A DNA stretch of 64,000 bases from Lachnospiraceae bacterium (GTDB lineage Bacteria; Bacillota; Clostridia; Lachnospirales; Lachnospiraceae): the NCBI GenBank assembly GCA_019423745.1, contig JAHZAV010000001.1, positions 124,001 to 188,000 of the forward strand, written 5' to 3'. The first letter of the stretch is position 1. Every line of letters begins with the position of its first letter. The translations under genes were made by a program, and so were the position numbers. Below are positions 54,567 through 63,968 of the stretch, piece by piece. Below the pieces are notes generated by a model that searched no databases, was not told the origin of the DNA, and was given only the letters and a program-made list of their open reading frames with translations.

Positions 54567-56597
54567 TTATAAAATTACACTAGAATTTCCTGTATAGTTT
54601 TCCAGTTTTTTCAAATAATCGCATTCTTCTTTTGCAAGTTCAGAAACTGCTTCATTTGCCATTTGAAGAACAGATGCATCCTGAAACACATCTCCCAGCC
54701 GAAAATTCATAAGTCCACTCTGACGAATACCAAAAAGATCACCTGGTCCTCTCAGTTTCAGATCTTCAGCCGCAATTTTGAATCCATCGTTGCTTTTATT
54801 TAAGATATCCAGCCTTTCCTTTGTATCTTTTGTCTTAGAACCTGTCATAAAAATACAATAGGATTGATATTTTCCTCGTCCCACGCGTCCTCGAAGCTGA
54901 TGCAACTGGGCTAACCCAAAACGCTCTGCATTTTCAACCATCATAACAGTAGCATTTGGCACATTAATTCCAACTTCAATAACAGTCGTTGATACTAGTA
55001 TATGAATCTTTTTCTGCCCAAACGCTGTCATAATTTGATCTTTTTCTTCCTGTTTCATTTTGCCATGAAGACACGCCACTACAATCTCGTTCCCCATCTC
55101 TTCCTGCAGCATAGCAGAATAATCTGTTACATTTTCAACCTCTAAATGCTCACTTTCTTCTACCATAGGACAGATAATATAGCATTGTCTTCCTTCTTTA
55201 ACCTGATTTTTGATAAAACGATATGCGGTAGGACGATATCCGGTATCCACTACACAATTTTTTATAGGAAGACGATTAGACGGAAGTTCATCTATTACAG
55301 AAATATCAAGATCCCCATATAAGATAATTGCCAATGTTCTGGGAATCGGTGTTGCACTCATAACAAGTACATGAGGAGTTTCTCCCTTTTTAGAAAAAAT
55401 TTCTCTTTGATGTACACCGAATCGATGCTGTTCATCGGTTACTACAAGAGCAAGGTTATGGTATATGACTTTTTCTTGAATCAATGCATGTGTTCCAATT
55501 ATAATCTGAGCAGTTCCTTCTTCAATCCTGCTGTAAACATCCTTTTTTTCTTTTTTCGTCATTGAACCGGTTAGAAGCACTACCCGAAAAGGAATCCCAT
55601 GTTTCTCAATCAAATCGGTAATGGATTCAAAATGCTGTTTGGCCAATACTTCTGTTGGAGCCATTAAAGCACCCTGTAGTCCATTATATGCCACTGTAAG
55701 CAAGGCAAGAAACGCAATAACCGTTTTCCCTGATCCTACATCTCCTTGTACCAGTCTTGACATAGAACGGTCTTTCTGAAGATCCTTTTCAATCTCATGC
55801 CAAACCTTCTTTTGCGCTCCAGTCAGTTCATAAGGAAGTTCACGCATAAACTGTGTTACTTTCTCAGAAGGCTTTATATGAAAATTATTTTCACTTTTTC
55901 CGCCATCCTCCTTTAATTGGCGAAGTGAATAAATAAACTGTGCAAATTCATCGAAGACTAGACGTTTTCTGGCATGGCAAAACACTTCTTTATCCTCTGG
56001 AAAATGAATTCCCCGGAGTGCATAATTATATTCGGCCAGATGATATTTCATACGAATATGTTCAGGAAGAATCTCCCGCTCAAGCGGGAGATTCTCTAAT
56101 GCCTGTTTCACCGCTTTCATGACTGTATGATTGGAAAGTCCTGCTGTCAGAGGATAAACTGGCTGCATAGCGCCACATTTTTCTTCATACTTTCCGGGTG
56201 GATAGAAAATCTCCGGATGTTCCATTACGAGACCGTTCCGTCGTCTGACAATGATTCCGCGAAGAGTAATCATCCCACCCCGGGAAAGTGTAGTACGAAG
56301 AAAAGGCATACGAAACCATATAACCTTTAACGTACCTGTAAGATCCTTCACATTTAAAGAAGTTACCTGCATGGCACGATTTCCGGACACCTGGACTTTC
56401 CCATAGATAGCCCCGGTAACTGTCTGTATCCGTCCTTCTTCTACCTCACTGATCGGTACAGCCTCTTCATAGATATCGTATGCCCTTGGATAATAGCGGA
56501 TCAGGTCCCCAACAGTCCTGATCCCCACTTTCCAAAACAATTTTTCAGTTTTCTCTCCAATCCCTTTCAGACCATGAATCGGTGTATATTCATTCAC
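54567..56597 (-). CDS. recG: ATP-dependent DNA helicase RecG
   Basis: 676 residues. An N-terminal wedge/OB domain precedes the helicase core: Walker A GDVGSGKT, DEQHRFGV (DEQH) and the QLRGRVGRG motif VI. RecG reverses stalled forks and processes Holliday junctions. It begins right after the DAK2 protein gene and ends before the SASP gene. Length is standard. Confidence 0.96.
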   Translation of the reverse strand: MNEYTPIHGLKGIGEKTEKLFWKVGIRTVGDLIRYYPRAYDIYEEAVPISEVEEGRIQTVTGAIYGKVQVSGNRAMQVTSLNVKDLTGTLKVIWFRMPFLRTTLSRGGMITLRGIIVRRRNGLVMEHPEIFYPPGKYEEKCGAMQPVYPLTAGLSNHTVMKAVKQALENLPLEREILPEHIRMKYHLAEYNYALRGIHFPEDKEVFCHARKRLVFDEFAQFIYSLRQLKEDGGKSENNFHIKPSEKVTQFMRELPYELTGAQKKVWHEIEKDLQKDRSMSRLVQGDVGSGKTVIAFLALLTVAYNGLQGALMAPTEVLAKQHFESITDLIEKHGIPFRVVLLTGSMTKKEKKDVYSRIEEGTAQIIIGTHALIQEKVIYHNLALVVTDEQHRFGVHQREIFSKKGETPHVLVMSATPIPRTLAIILYGDLDISVIDELPSNRLPIKNCVVDTGYRPTAYRFIKNQVKEGRQCYIICPMVEESEHLEVENVTDYSAMLQEEMGNEIVVACLHGKMKQEEKDQIMTAFGQKKIHILVSTTVIEVGINVPNATVMMVENAERFGLAQLHQLRGRVGRGKYQSYCIFMTGSKTKDTKERLDILNKSNDGFKIAAEDLKLRGPGDLFGIRQSGLMNFRLGDVFQDASVLQMANEAVSELAKEECDYLKKLENYTGNSSVIL

Positions 56598-58271
56598 CTA
56601 CTCTACAGCCAGCACGTAATAGTAAATAGGCTGGCCACCATAATGAGCATCTACATCAAGATCTGGATACTTTTTCTCAATTTCTGCAACAAAATTTTCT
56701 GCTGCTTCTTCGTTAACTTCTTCGCCATAGTAAATACTAATCAACTCTGAGTCTTCGTCTACTAACTGTTCCAGCATCTCTGCAGCTGTCTTATCAATAT
56801 CCTGTCCCACTGCCAGAATACCCGAATCTCCAATTCCCATAATATCACCTTCATGGATCTCCTTATCATCAATACGGGTATCACGCACAGCATAAGTAAC
56901 CTGACCGGACTTTACGTTCTGGATAGCTTCCAGCATTGCTTCTTCATTTTCCTGCACGCCAGCTTCCGGCATAAAACTAATGATTGCTGTAATTCCCTGT
57001 GGTACAGTTTTGGTGGGAATTACGATAATCTCTTTATCGTTTACAAGCGCCTTGGCCTGATTTGCTGCAAGTACAATATTTTTGTTATTAGGAAGAATAA
57101 AAACAGCATCTGCATTTACTTGCTCGATTGCATTCAGCATATCTTCCGTACTAGGATTCATTGTTTGGCCACCTTCAATAATATAATCCGCGCCAAGTTC
57201 ACGAAATACACTATTTAAGCCTTCTCCAATAGAAACTGTAATAAATCCCATTGGCTTTCTGGGCTCTGTCATTTTCTTCTTCCGTTCTTCCTCCTGCTGT
57301 TTCGCAAGTTTCTGTGAATCACGGATTAACTTTTCCTGATGTTCTTCTCTCATGTTGTCAATTTTCATTCGTGACAACTGCCCGTAAGTGAGAGCTTTTT
57401 GAATAGCAAGCCCCGGATCATTCGTATGAACGTGAATTTTTACGACATCATCGTCTGCCACACAGACAATAGAATCACCAATAGATTCCAGATAAGCCTT
57501 GAATTCCGTCTCATCCTTCTCTGTAAATTCCCGCTCAGTCATAATAATAAATTCTGTACAGTATCCAAATTTGATGTCTGCTGTTGCTTCAGCGGAAACT
57601 TTTGTCATGCCGGATCCCGCTCCTTCAGCGGAAATAGCACTATAATCTATTTCTTTGCCAAGAAATGCATCATAAGCTCCTTTGATGACTTCCATAAGTC
57701 CCTGACCACCGGAATCCACTACTCCGGCCTCTTTCAAAACAGGAAGCATCTCTGGTGTCTGCGCAAGGACTGCATCTCCTTCTTCGATGAGCGCCGGAAT
57801 AAACACTTCCAAATCATCCGTTTCTTCCGCAAGAAGTACCGCTTTTTCAGCAATTCCCCTGGCGACTGTAAGAATGGTTCCTTCTTTTGGTTTCATAACT
57901 GCCTTATATGCTGTATCCTTTGCTCTGTCGCAGGCAGCTGCCAAGATCTTTACATTCACTTCTTTTTCATCCCGAACAGCTTTTGTAAAGCCCCTAAGAA
58001 GCTGAGAAAGAATAACACCAGAATTGCCTCTTGCTCCTCTAAGGGAACCAGATGAAATCGCTTTTGCCAATGATTTCATATCCATATTTTCAAGAGCAGT
58101 TACCTCTTTTGCCGCTGACATAATTGTCAAAGACATATTCGTTCCAGTATCGCCATCCGGAACAGGAAATACATTCAACTCATTAATAAATTCTTTTTTT
58201 GCCTCAATATTCTGTGCACCGGCAAGAAACATCTTAGCCAGCATTTCCACACTGATTGTCTTTACAGCCAC
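56598..58271 (-). CDS. fakA: DAK2-domain fatty acid kinase-like protein (FakA/YloV)
   Basis: 557 residues. The N-terminal DhaL nucleotide-binding domain has FPVPDGDTGTNMS, SLRGARGNSGVILSQ and VVDSGGQGL. The remaining part is the YloV-type middle and C-terminal region. In Staphylococcus FakA phosphorylates fatty acids presented by FakB. It lies 17 bases after the Asp23-like gene; FakB/DegV partners are not in the window. Confidence 0.9.
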   Translation of the reverse strand: MAVKTISVEMLAKMFLAGAQNIEAKKEFINELNVFPVPDGDTGTNMSLTIMSAAKEVTALENMDMKSLAKAISSGSLRGARGNSGVILSQLLRGFTKAVRDEKEVNVKILAAACDRAKDTAYKAVMKPKEGTILTVARGIAEKAVLLAEETDDLEVFIPALIEEGDAVLAQTPEMLPVLKEAGVVDSGGQGLMEVIKGAYDAFLGKEIDYSAISAEGAGSGMTKVSAEATADIKFGYCTEFIIMTEREFTEKDETEFKAYLESIGDSIVCVADDDVVKIHVHTNDPGLAIQKALTYGQLSRMKIDNMREEHQEKLIRDSQKLAKQQEEERKKKMTEPRKPMGFITVSIGEGLNSVFRELGADYIIEGGQTMNPSTEDMLNAIEQVNADAVFILPNNKNIVLAANQAKALVNDKEIIVIPTKTVPQGITAIISFMPEAGVQENEEAMLEAIQNVKSGQVTYAVRDTRIDDKEIHEGDIMGIGDSGILAVGQDIDKTAAEMLEQLVDEDSELISIYYGEEVNEEAAENFVAEIEKKYPDLDVDAHYGGQPIYYYVLAVE

Positions 58272-58288
58272 TTAAATATCCTCCTTAA

Positions 58289-58648
58289 CTAATCGATGAC
58301 CCGGACGCCCTCGATATAGATATTGATTTTATCAACTTTCATACCGGAAAATTCTTCAACTTTATATTTTACATTGCTGATCAGATTATCCGTCACTGCA
58401 GAAATGCTGACCCCATATGCTACGATTACATGAAAATCAATGGTAATCTCATTTTCCTCTGATATAGATACCTGGATTCCATGAGTCAGGCTATCTTTTT
58501 TAAGAAGTCTTACCAGACCATCCTTTACATTTACTGCCGCCATTCCCACAATGCCGAAGCATTCCACTGCTACAGTTCCCGCATATTTAGCAATCACTTC
58601 AGTACTTACTGTTATGATACCCATATCTGTACTCATGCTTCCCTTCAT
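58289..58648 (-). CDS. Asp23/Gls24-family envelope stress protein (YloU-like)
   Basis: 119 residues. The family start GIITVSTEVIAKYAG and the GVSISAVTDNLISNVKYKVEEFSG segment are clear. Asp23 family members associate with the membrane and respond to envelope stress. The ATG at 58648 follows GGAGG. It pairs with the FakA-like gene as in most Firmicutes (yloU-yloV), with its own promoter. Confidence 0.9.
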   Translation of the reverse strand: MKGSMSTDMGIITVSTEVIAKYAGTVAVECFGIVGMAAVNVKDGLVRLLKKDSLTHGIQVSISEENEITIDFHVIVAYGVSISAVTDNLISNVKYKVEEFSGMKVDKINIYIEGVRVID

Positions 58649-58718
58649 ATAGTTACCTCCAATTATTTCTACTTTTATTTGGTGTCTATCCTTTTATAAA
58701 CGTGAGTTTAACACAAGT

Positions 58719-58747
58719 ATTATACTCTGTTTTCCTGTCTTTTACAA
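58719..58747 (-). promoter_or_regulatory. Promoter of the yloU-fakA-recG unit
   Basis: Minus strand TTGTAA (58747-58742), 17 bases, TATAAT (58724-58719). The -35 overlaps the tail of the rpmB terminator. Confidence 0.75.
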
Positions 58748-58790
58748 CAAAAAAAGACTAACTTCCCTGACTAGCGGAAAATTAGTCTCT
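58747..58790 (-). terminator. Terminator of rpmB
   Basis: Minus strand stem AGACTAA...TTAGTCT with an extra inner pairing, followed by seven T. It lies 15 bases after the rpmB stop. Confidence 0.8.
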
Positions 58791-58804
58791 CTTTAGACTT
58801 TTCA

Positions 58805-58990
58805 TTAAGCGCGCTCTACTTTTCCGGACTTTAAACAAGAAGTACATACATACATTCTTTTAGATCCGCCCTCTGTTTTTACACGAACAGATTTTACATT
58901 TGATTTCCACATTTTTGGTGTCTTTCTATGAGAGTGGCTGACACTGTTACCAAAGTGAGCACCCTTTTCGCAAATAGCACATTTAGCCAT
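58805..58990 (-). CDS. rpmB: 50S ribosomal protein L28
   Basis: 61 residues from the ATG at 58990, which follows AGGAGGTG; the frame extends far upstream without support. The start AKCAICEKGAHFGNSVSHSHRKT and a second Cys pair (YVCTSCLKSGK) give a four-Cys zinc-ribbon type L28. It is a single-gene unit with its own promoter and terminator. Confidence 0.96.
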   Translation of the reverse strand: MAKCAICEKGAHFGNSVSHSHRKTPKMWKSNVKSVRVKTEGGSKRMYVCTSCLKSGKVERA

Positions 58991-59045
58991 GACTGCACCT
59001 CCTAACACTCTAAATAAGCCTGTTCTCCAGACTCGCAACAATGAT

Positions 59046-59074
59046 ATTCTATCAGAATACTCTAAAAAAAGCAA
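59046..59074 (-). promoter_or_regulatory. Promoter of rpmB
   Basis: Minus strand TTGCTT (59074-59069), 17 bases, TAGAAT (59051-59046) with TG one base before the -10 box. Confidence 0.7.
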
Positions 59075-59118
59075 GTATTTCTTCACATATTTCGCAAAAA
59101 GATTAAGAAAAAAGTAAT

Positions 59119-59268
59119 TCAGTCGTCTTTACAACAAAAAAACAATTCGTACGCTACCAAAAGACATAGTATAATACATAGAATCTCTACAAACATATTT
59201 GGGAGCCAAAGGCTGATTGTAATTCCTGCCGCAATCCAGAACAAGGCAAATCCCGCCATTTTTTTCAT
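59119..59268 (-). CDS. Short membrane protein ORF (49 residues)
   Basis: Starts MKKMAGFALFWIAAG with GGGAGGAA 5-7 bases upstream and ends CCKDD. Two hydrophobic stretches (residues 5-21 and about 24-45) suggest a small membrane protein. It lies between gerW and rpmB. I do not recognise a family. The strong ribosome binding site and hydrophobic pattern make it likely real. Confidence 0.62.
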   Translation of the reverse strand: MKKMAGFALFWIAAGITISLWLPNMFVEILCIILCLLVAYELFFCCKDD

Positions 59269-59360
59269 CTGAATTCCTCCCGCCTGGGCCTTGTTTTATT
59301 GTATGCTCCGCTTAACAAAAATATTCTTTCTCCTTTTGGATTTCAATTGCTTTCTTGATT

Positions 59361-59753
59361 TTACTCATCCGCTTCATCAAGAATATCATTTACTTCTTCT
59401 TCCGTCATACGACTATTGCTTTTAGAAGTAAAACGATCCAGCACATCCGGAACCATGTCAAGAATCTTTGTCATTGTATCCTGATTCCTAATATTTACAA
59501 GTCTTGTTGTTCCGTTTTGTATTACAAGAACCGCACTGGGAGTCATTTTTCCGCCAAGACCACCTGCTCCCTTTTCCTTTTTTTCCCCATTAAAAGCTCC
59601 GGCCCCAATTGCAAAGGAAACATCTACAAGCGGTAAAATAATGGTATCTCCTATATGAATCGCATCACCTACTACTGTCCTAGAAGAGATAACCGCGTCC
59701 ATTCCATGAAATAATGCTTCTACCGTTCCTTTAAAATTATTGTTATCTGCCAT
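59361..59753 (-). CDS. gerW: GerW family sporulation protein (YtfJ)
   Basis: 130 residues. Family markers: GTVEALFHGMDAVISSRTVVGDAI, GAGAFNGEK, GAGGLGGKMTPSAVLVI. GerW is a spore protein needed for normal germination in Bacillus. It is encoded just downstream of the DUF2953 gene (ytfI), the same pairing as in Bacillus, so expression during sporulation is likely. Confidence 0.93.
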   Translation of the reverse strand: MADNNNFKGTVEALFHGMDAVISSRTVVGDAIHIGDTIILPLVDVSFAIGAGAFNGEKKEKGAGGLGGKMTPSAVLVIQNGTTRLVNIRNQDTMTKILDMVPDVLDRFTSKSNSRMTEEEVNDILDEADE

Positions 59754-59794
59754 AATATAATTCCTCCCACATCTTTGATCTCCTGTCAGGACTT

Positions 59795-60763
59795 TTAAAA
59801 TTCACTGATAAATTTCCGAATATCCTTATAAGTCTGTCTTACTGCTCTGCTGACAAAAAGCCGCAGCGCAAAAATCAGAAAATGTATAAAATAAAGCTTT
59901 CCCTGTATATTTACTTTTCCTTCAAACACTTTTTCTTCAAATTCCGGAACAATAATGAACTCTCCTGGAAAGAAAGGATATAACACTGCCAAACCTGCCA
60001 GACTTGTCCCTGTCAGTGCCGGATCTTCCAGACCATATCTTAAAAATATTCTGCCTTTCCTAGGAAAGATCTTTTTTAGAAGATGAATAAGAGCTCTTTT
60101 TGCCACATTAAATGCCTTCCGATGCAACTCATTCTCCAGAAACTGTATCAGTTTTTCTTTTCTTTCACTGAATAGATTTATTTTATCACAGATTCCTTTT
60201 ATTGTACATTTTATCTTTTGAAAGAATGCAGATATCTTCTGGCCTGCTTTATGAATCTTTTTTGCAGAGCTTTTGTCTTCCTGAGCATCATAGGACCATT
60301 CCTTTTCATACGTCGAATCATCTTCGGAAACTTTGTACGGATTACTTTCCTCACACTCTTCTTCTTTTGGAATTTCCTGTTCAGCCGGCTCATCTGGCGC
60401 ATCAGCTTCTTCACTTTCTTCCTTCGCCTCCAGATTTGTATCAGATTTTTCTTTTTCATTATTCTCCGTAATTTTTTCTTCTTCATCATCTGGTTTTTCT
60501 CCTCCCTTAATACGCTTCCAGGCCACTCTTGTACAAAATGCACTTGCCTTATCTTTATAGAGAATTTTTAATTCCAAAAGAGAAAAAAGCCATGTTATTT
60601 TACATCTTACCTTTGTTCCCTTTGCTGTCCCATCAGTTTTTGCAGACACCTGATAACAAACTGGCACAAAAAGCACTACACTAAGTAACAATATCAGTAT
60701 ACCCAGTATAATTAACAGTATGATACCTGCAATTTTTAAAATTAACAATAAAAGATGCAGCAT
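59795..60763 (-). CDS. ytfI: DUF2953 protein (YtfI-like)
   Basis: 322 residues from the ATG at 60763; the frame starts 23 codons earlier inside the preceding gene. An N-terminal hydrophobic segment (about 4-28), a long acidic low-complexity middle (about 95-165, rich in Glu) and a C-terminal DUF2953 part (FPRKGRIFLRYGLEDPALTG). In Bacillus ytfI precedes gerW (ytfJ). Probably a sporulation envelope protein; function unknown. Confidence 0.83.
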   Translation of the reverse strand: MLHLLLLILKIAGIILLIILGILILLLSVVLFVPVCYQVSAKTDGTAKGTKVRCKITWLFSLLELKILYKDKASAFCTRVAWKRIKGGEKPDDEEEKITENNEKEKSDTNLEAKEESEEADAPDEPAEQEIPKEEECEESNPYKVSEDDSTYEKEWSYDAQEDKSSAKKIHKAGQKISAFFQKIKCTIKGICDKINLFSERKEKLIQFLENELHRKAFNVAKRALIHLLKKIFPRKGRIFLRYGLEDPALTGTSLAGLAVLYPFFPGEFIIVPEFEEKVFEGKVNIQGKLYFIHFLIFALRLFVSRAVRQTYKDIRKFISEF

Positions 60764-60764
60764 A

Positions 60765-61088
60765 TTATTTTTCCCGCTCCCTGTCTTCCAAAAATCCACA
60801 TATGTCATCTGCCCTTCCCTCTGAATAGGCATTCTGCAGTATAGTTCCGACTAATTCCAGCGCATCATCATAGTTTCCTGCCATTCCGACAATTGTTGTT
60901 CTATCTTTGGGACACCTGTACTGCATAAACTCAAGAGAGGACACGATTTCTAATCTTTTAGTTCCATAGTCCGTTAATACCAGAAAACAGAGTAATCGTG
61001 TGCATTTTCCTTTTTTGATTCGGGAAATAATCTTCTCTTTCTTCTCTTTTAGTTCCGTAGACACATACAGATGTGATGCAAATCTCAT
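60765..61088 (-). CDS. Small hypothetical protein
   Basis: 107 residues, soluble, basic N-terminus (KEKKEKIISRIKKG), with YRCPKDRTTIVGMAGNYDDALELV in the middle. I do not recognise a family. It lies between the PBP gene and the DUF2953 gene with one base gap, suggesting co-transcription. Confidence 0.72.
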   Translation of the reverse strand: MRFASHLYVSTELKEKKEKIISRIKKGKCTRLLCFLVLTDYGTKRLEIVSSLEFMQYRCPKDRTTIVGMAGNYDDALELVGTILQNAYSEGRADDICGFLEDREREK

Positions 61089-61114
61089 AATCCTTATCCT
61101 CTGACCTGTTATTT

Positions 61115-62578
61115 CTAGTTATAATAATAACTGTCCAGAATCTGTTTTGCAACATTAACAGCTTTTGTATTTCCGTCAGATTCCTCAATAATAACACTGA
61201 TTACAAGTTCCGGATTGTCAACATTCGTGAAGCCAACAAACCAGGAGTGATTTTTTGAAGAGTCTCCGTCACTGTATTCGGCAGTACCTGTTTTTCCGGC
61301 AACACTGTATCCAGATCCGGCAAAAACAGAACCTGTCCCATACTCTGTTACACCTTGCATATAAGCTTTTAGCTGTGCCGCTTCTTCTGACGTCATCAGA
61401 TTTCCATAACTTTCCGGATCAGTCTCTTTTACAATTGAACCGGAATAGTTGGTTACTTTTTCTACCAGATAGGGTTCCATTAACCTGCCACCGTTAGCAA
61501 TTGCAGAAGTAATAAGTGCCATGTGATAGGGACTTACGAGGGTCTCTCCCTGCCCCATAGCTGTCATCATTCGATCTGATGAAGTGGCATTTTTGTCCAG
61601 GGCAAAACTGCTTTTATTGTAACTGATGTCTTTCCCCGGAAGAGCACTGTTAAAAAGCAGCTCCTTCGCAGTACTACTGTATTTCGAGAGGTTAAGCTGG
61701 AGTCCAATATTGCAGAAAGAAGCATTACAAGAATAGGCAAAAGAACTTGCCAGATCTTCCTGCCCATGTATCTGCCCACCAGCACATGGGATTGTCACAT
61801 TATCATAGGTAATAGATCCGTTGCAGTTATACGTATAAGATGCATAATCACTATGTTCCCGCATATATTCCAATGCTGTTACAATTTTAAAAGAAGATCC
61901 TGGTGCATATTGTCCCTGAGTTGCCCGGTTTAAAAGAGTACTGTTTTCGTCCGTATTAAGCCATTCCCAGTTTTCGCTTACTGTATTAGGATCAAAATCC
62001 GGTTTGGACAGCATAGCACGTATCTTACCTGTAGATGGTTCCATAATCACAACTGCACCTTTATTGTCACCCATAGCATCGGATGCCGCCTGCTGAAGAG
62101 AAGTATCCAATGTAGTTACAATATTGTCTCCTGTATTCTTTTGGTCTTGGAACTCATTTTTCAATTTTTCAAGAAAAAAAGTATTTGAGGTAAGAAGCTC
62201 AAAATTTCGAGTAGATTCCAATCCGGACTTGCCCTGAGATGAATATCCTACCACATGGGCATAAAGATTACCATAGGGATAATAACGATATTCACTTCCA
62301 TCCTCGGCGTTTTTTGTCTCTGCCAGCACATTCCCATCTTTATCAAGTATTTTCCCGCGTACAACTCGATCAGCCATAGAATCCAGTCGTGGATTATAAG
62401 GACTTCTAATAATGTCCTCACTTTCCACAACATTAAAATAAGCAATATACCCCATTAATACAAGGAACAATGCAACAAATACATATGTTACTCTAGCGAA
62501 CTCTTTGTTTACTTCCCGTTTTCGCTTTTTGGCCTTCCTGTCTTGTTTTGACTGCTCTTTTCTTTCTTTGCGGCTCAT
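61115..62578 (-). CDS. Class B penicillin-binding protein (PbpA/FtsI-like transpeptidase)
   Basis: About 487 residues from the ATG at 62578, which has GGAAAG seven bases upstream; a TTG at 62659 (514 residues) with GAGGAAG is an alternative. A short Lys/Arg-rich cytoplasmic tail, one membrane helix (VFVALFLVLMGYIA), then a transpeptidase domain with active-site SSFK (APGSSFKI), SCN and KTGT (AGKTGTAEY). It crosslinks peptidoglycan with the SEDS partner encoded upstream. Either start makes it overlap the RodA/FtsW gene. Confidence 0.9.
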   Translation of the reverse strand: MSRKERKEQSKQDRKAKKRKREVNKEFARVTYVFVALFLVLMGYIAYFNVVESEDIIRSPYNPRLDSMADRVVRGKILDKDGNVLAETKNAEDGSEYRYYPYGNLYAHVVGYSSQGKSGLESTRNFELLTSNTFFLEKLKNEFQDQKNTGDNIVTTLDTSLQQAASDAMGDNKGAVVIMEPSTGKIRAMLSKPDFDPNTVSENWEWLNTDENSTLLNRATQGQYAPGSSFKIVTALEYMREHSDYASYTYNCNGSITYDNVTIPCAGGQIHGQEDLASSFAYSCNASFCNIGLQLNLSKYSSTAKELLFNSALPGKDISYNKSSFALDKNATSSDRMMTAMGQGETLVSPYHMALITSAIANGGRLMEPYLVEKVTNYSGSIVKETDPESYGNLMTSEEAAQLKAYMQGVTEYGTGSVFAGSGYSVAGKTGTAEYSDGDSSKNHSWFVGFTNVDNPELVISVIIEESDGNTKAVNVAKQILDSYYYN

Positions 62579-63968
62579 CTGAAGTCTTTCCTGCTTCTTT
62601 TGCTGCCGCGATTCTTCTTTTCTTAGCTCGTAACTGTTGTTCTTTTTTCTTTCTTTCAATGCTTTCTTCCTCGTCCTCTCTTACAATATAAAGTCCCTGG
62701 ATGATTGCAAACATAATCAATGTGCTGAGCAAAGAGCTTCCACCGTAACTTACTAAAGGAAGCGTTACACCTGTGGAAGGAATAAATTTTATTACGCCGC
62801 CTACATTCAAGAATACTTGAAAAATATAACAGGTCCCAAGCCCCAGCGCCACTAATTTATAAAATTGATTGTGCAGCTGCATAGCAATGTTTAAAAACAT
62901 AATATAACAGCTGACAAAAATAAGGATCAGACACAGGGCAAACACAAGTCCTAATTCCTCAGCTATTGCTGAAAAAATGAAATCGGAATCACGTACAGGA
63001 ATACTTTCTGGAGACCCTTGACATAGTCCCATTCCAAACCAGCTTCCTGTGCCAATAGCAAACAGTGACTGTGCCACCTGATATCCACCATTATCATACG
63101 TTGCAAAAGGATCTCTCCATACATTTACCCTTGTACGGACATGGCCAAATAAATAATAACCGATCACCGATGCTCCTGCCCCCGCTCCCAGTCCTGCCAA
63201 CATATAAAGCGGCTGTCTTGTAGCAACATAAAGCATTACAAGATACACGACAAAAATAATTAAAGCCGCTCCAAGATCCGTCGAAATTACAAGAATCAAC
63301 ACATGGAGTGCAGCAACCATAGTTGTCATCACTACATTTTTGAAAGCAGTTGATTCTTTCAGACTTGCTGCCACATAAAAAACAAAAATAATTTTGACAA
63401 TTTCAGAAGGCTGAATACTGATTCCACCCACTGAAAAACCCAGTTTCGCTCCATAAGATACTTGTCCTAATACCGCCACAACAGCAAGAGACGCCATTCC
63501 GGCAATTGCATACACCTTTCTCAGTTTTGCCAGACCTTTCACTTTACGGATAATAACCGGGACAATCAAACTCATAACAATCCCTGCAGCAGCAAAAATA
63601 AACTGTTTCATTGCTGTCTTATAATCCAGTCTGGTCAACATGACAAGCCCAATACAAAGAAGCATACACATATTATTGACTACCAGCCTTGACACCTTCG
63701 GATAAATATGGGTATACAGAAGAATAGTAGCTCCAAGAAGAACAACTTGTGCCAGATAAAAGGCTGCTACTTTTATATCTTCCATTTCCAGATAGAGTAT
63801 GATAAAAGCAATCAGATGAAACAGAAACATAAGAACGTTCTGTCTTCTTAACATTCCCTGCTTTTTTTCCATATCATGGTATCCAAATATTGTAAAACAA
63901 AGATATGTGTACATGATAATCAGAAGAATAATCAAATATTTAGAAATTTCAACAATGATATTTACCAA
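62493..63968 (-). CDS. FtsW/RodA/SpoVE-family SEDS protein
   Basis: 491 residues from a TTG (63968) with AGGTG upstream. About ten membrane helices; SEDS signature FIPSTGVTLPLVSYGGSS near residue 415. The last 65 residues are a very basic tail (KKKEQQLRAKKRR). SEDS proteins are peptidoglycan glycosyltransferases that pair with class B PBPs. The next gene encodes one, so they likely act in elongation, division or cortex synthesis. Beyond 63976 is the apparent 3' end of another gene (stop at 63977-63979), cut by the window edge. Confidence 0.9.
   Translation of the reverse strand: MVNIIVEISKYLIILLIIMYTYLCFTIFGYHDMEKKQGMLRRQNVLMFLFHLIAFIILYLEMEDIKVAAFYLAQVVLLGATILLYTHIYPKVSRLVVNNMCMLLCIGLVMLTRLDYKTAMKQFIFAAAGIVMSLIVPVIIRKVKGLAKLRKVYAIAGMASLAVVAVLGQVSYGAKLGFSVGGISIQPSEIVKIIFVFYVAASLKESTAFKNVVMTTMVAALHVLILVISTDLGAALIIFVVYLVMLYVATRQPLYMLAGLGAGAGASVIGYYLFGHVRTRVNVWRDPFATYDNGGYQVAQSLFAIGTGSWFGMGLCQGSPESIPVRDSDFIFSAIAEELGLVFALCLILIFVSCYIMFLNIAMQLHNQFYKLVALGLGTCYIFQVFLNVGGVIKFIPSTGVTLPLVSYGGSSLLSTLIMFAIIQGLYIVREDEEESIERKKKEQQLRAKKRRIAAAKEAGKTSDEPQRKKRAVKTRQEGQKAKTGSKQRVR

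Noticed and set aside
57399..58055. Long plus-strand frame (218 codons)
   Set aside because: Lies fully antisense to the DAK2 protein gene; translation is Phe/Cys/Arg-rich nonsense typical of a shadow frame.
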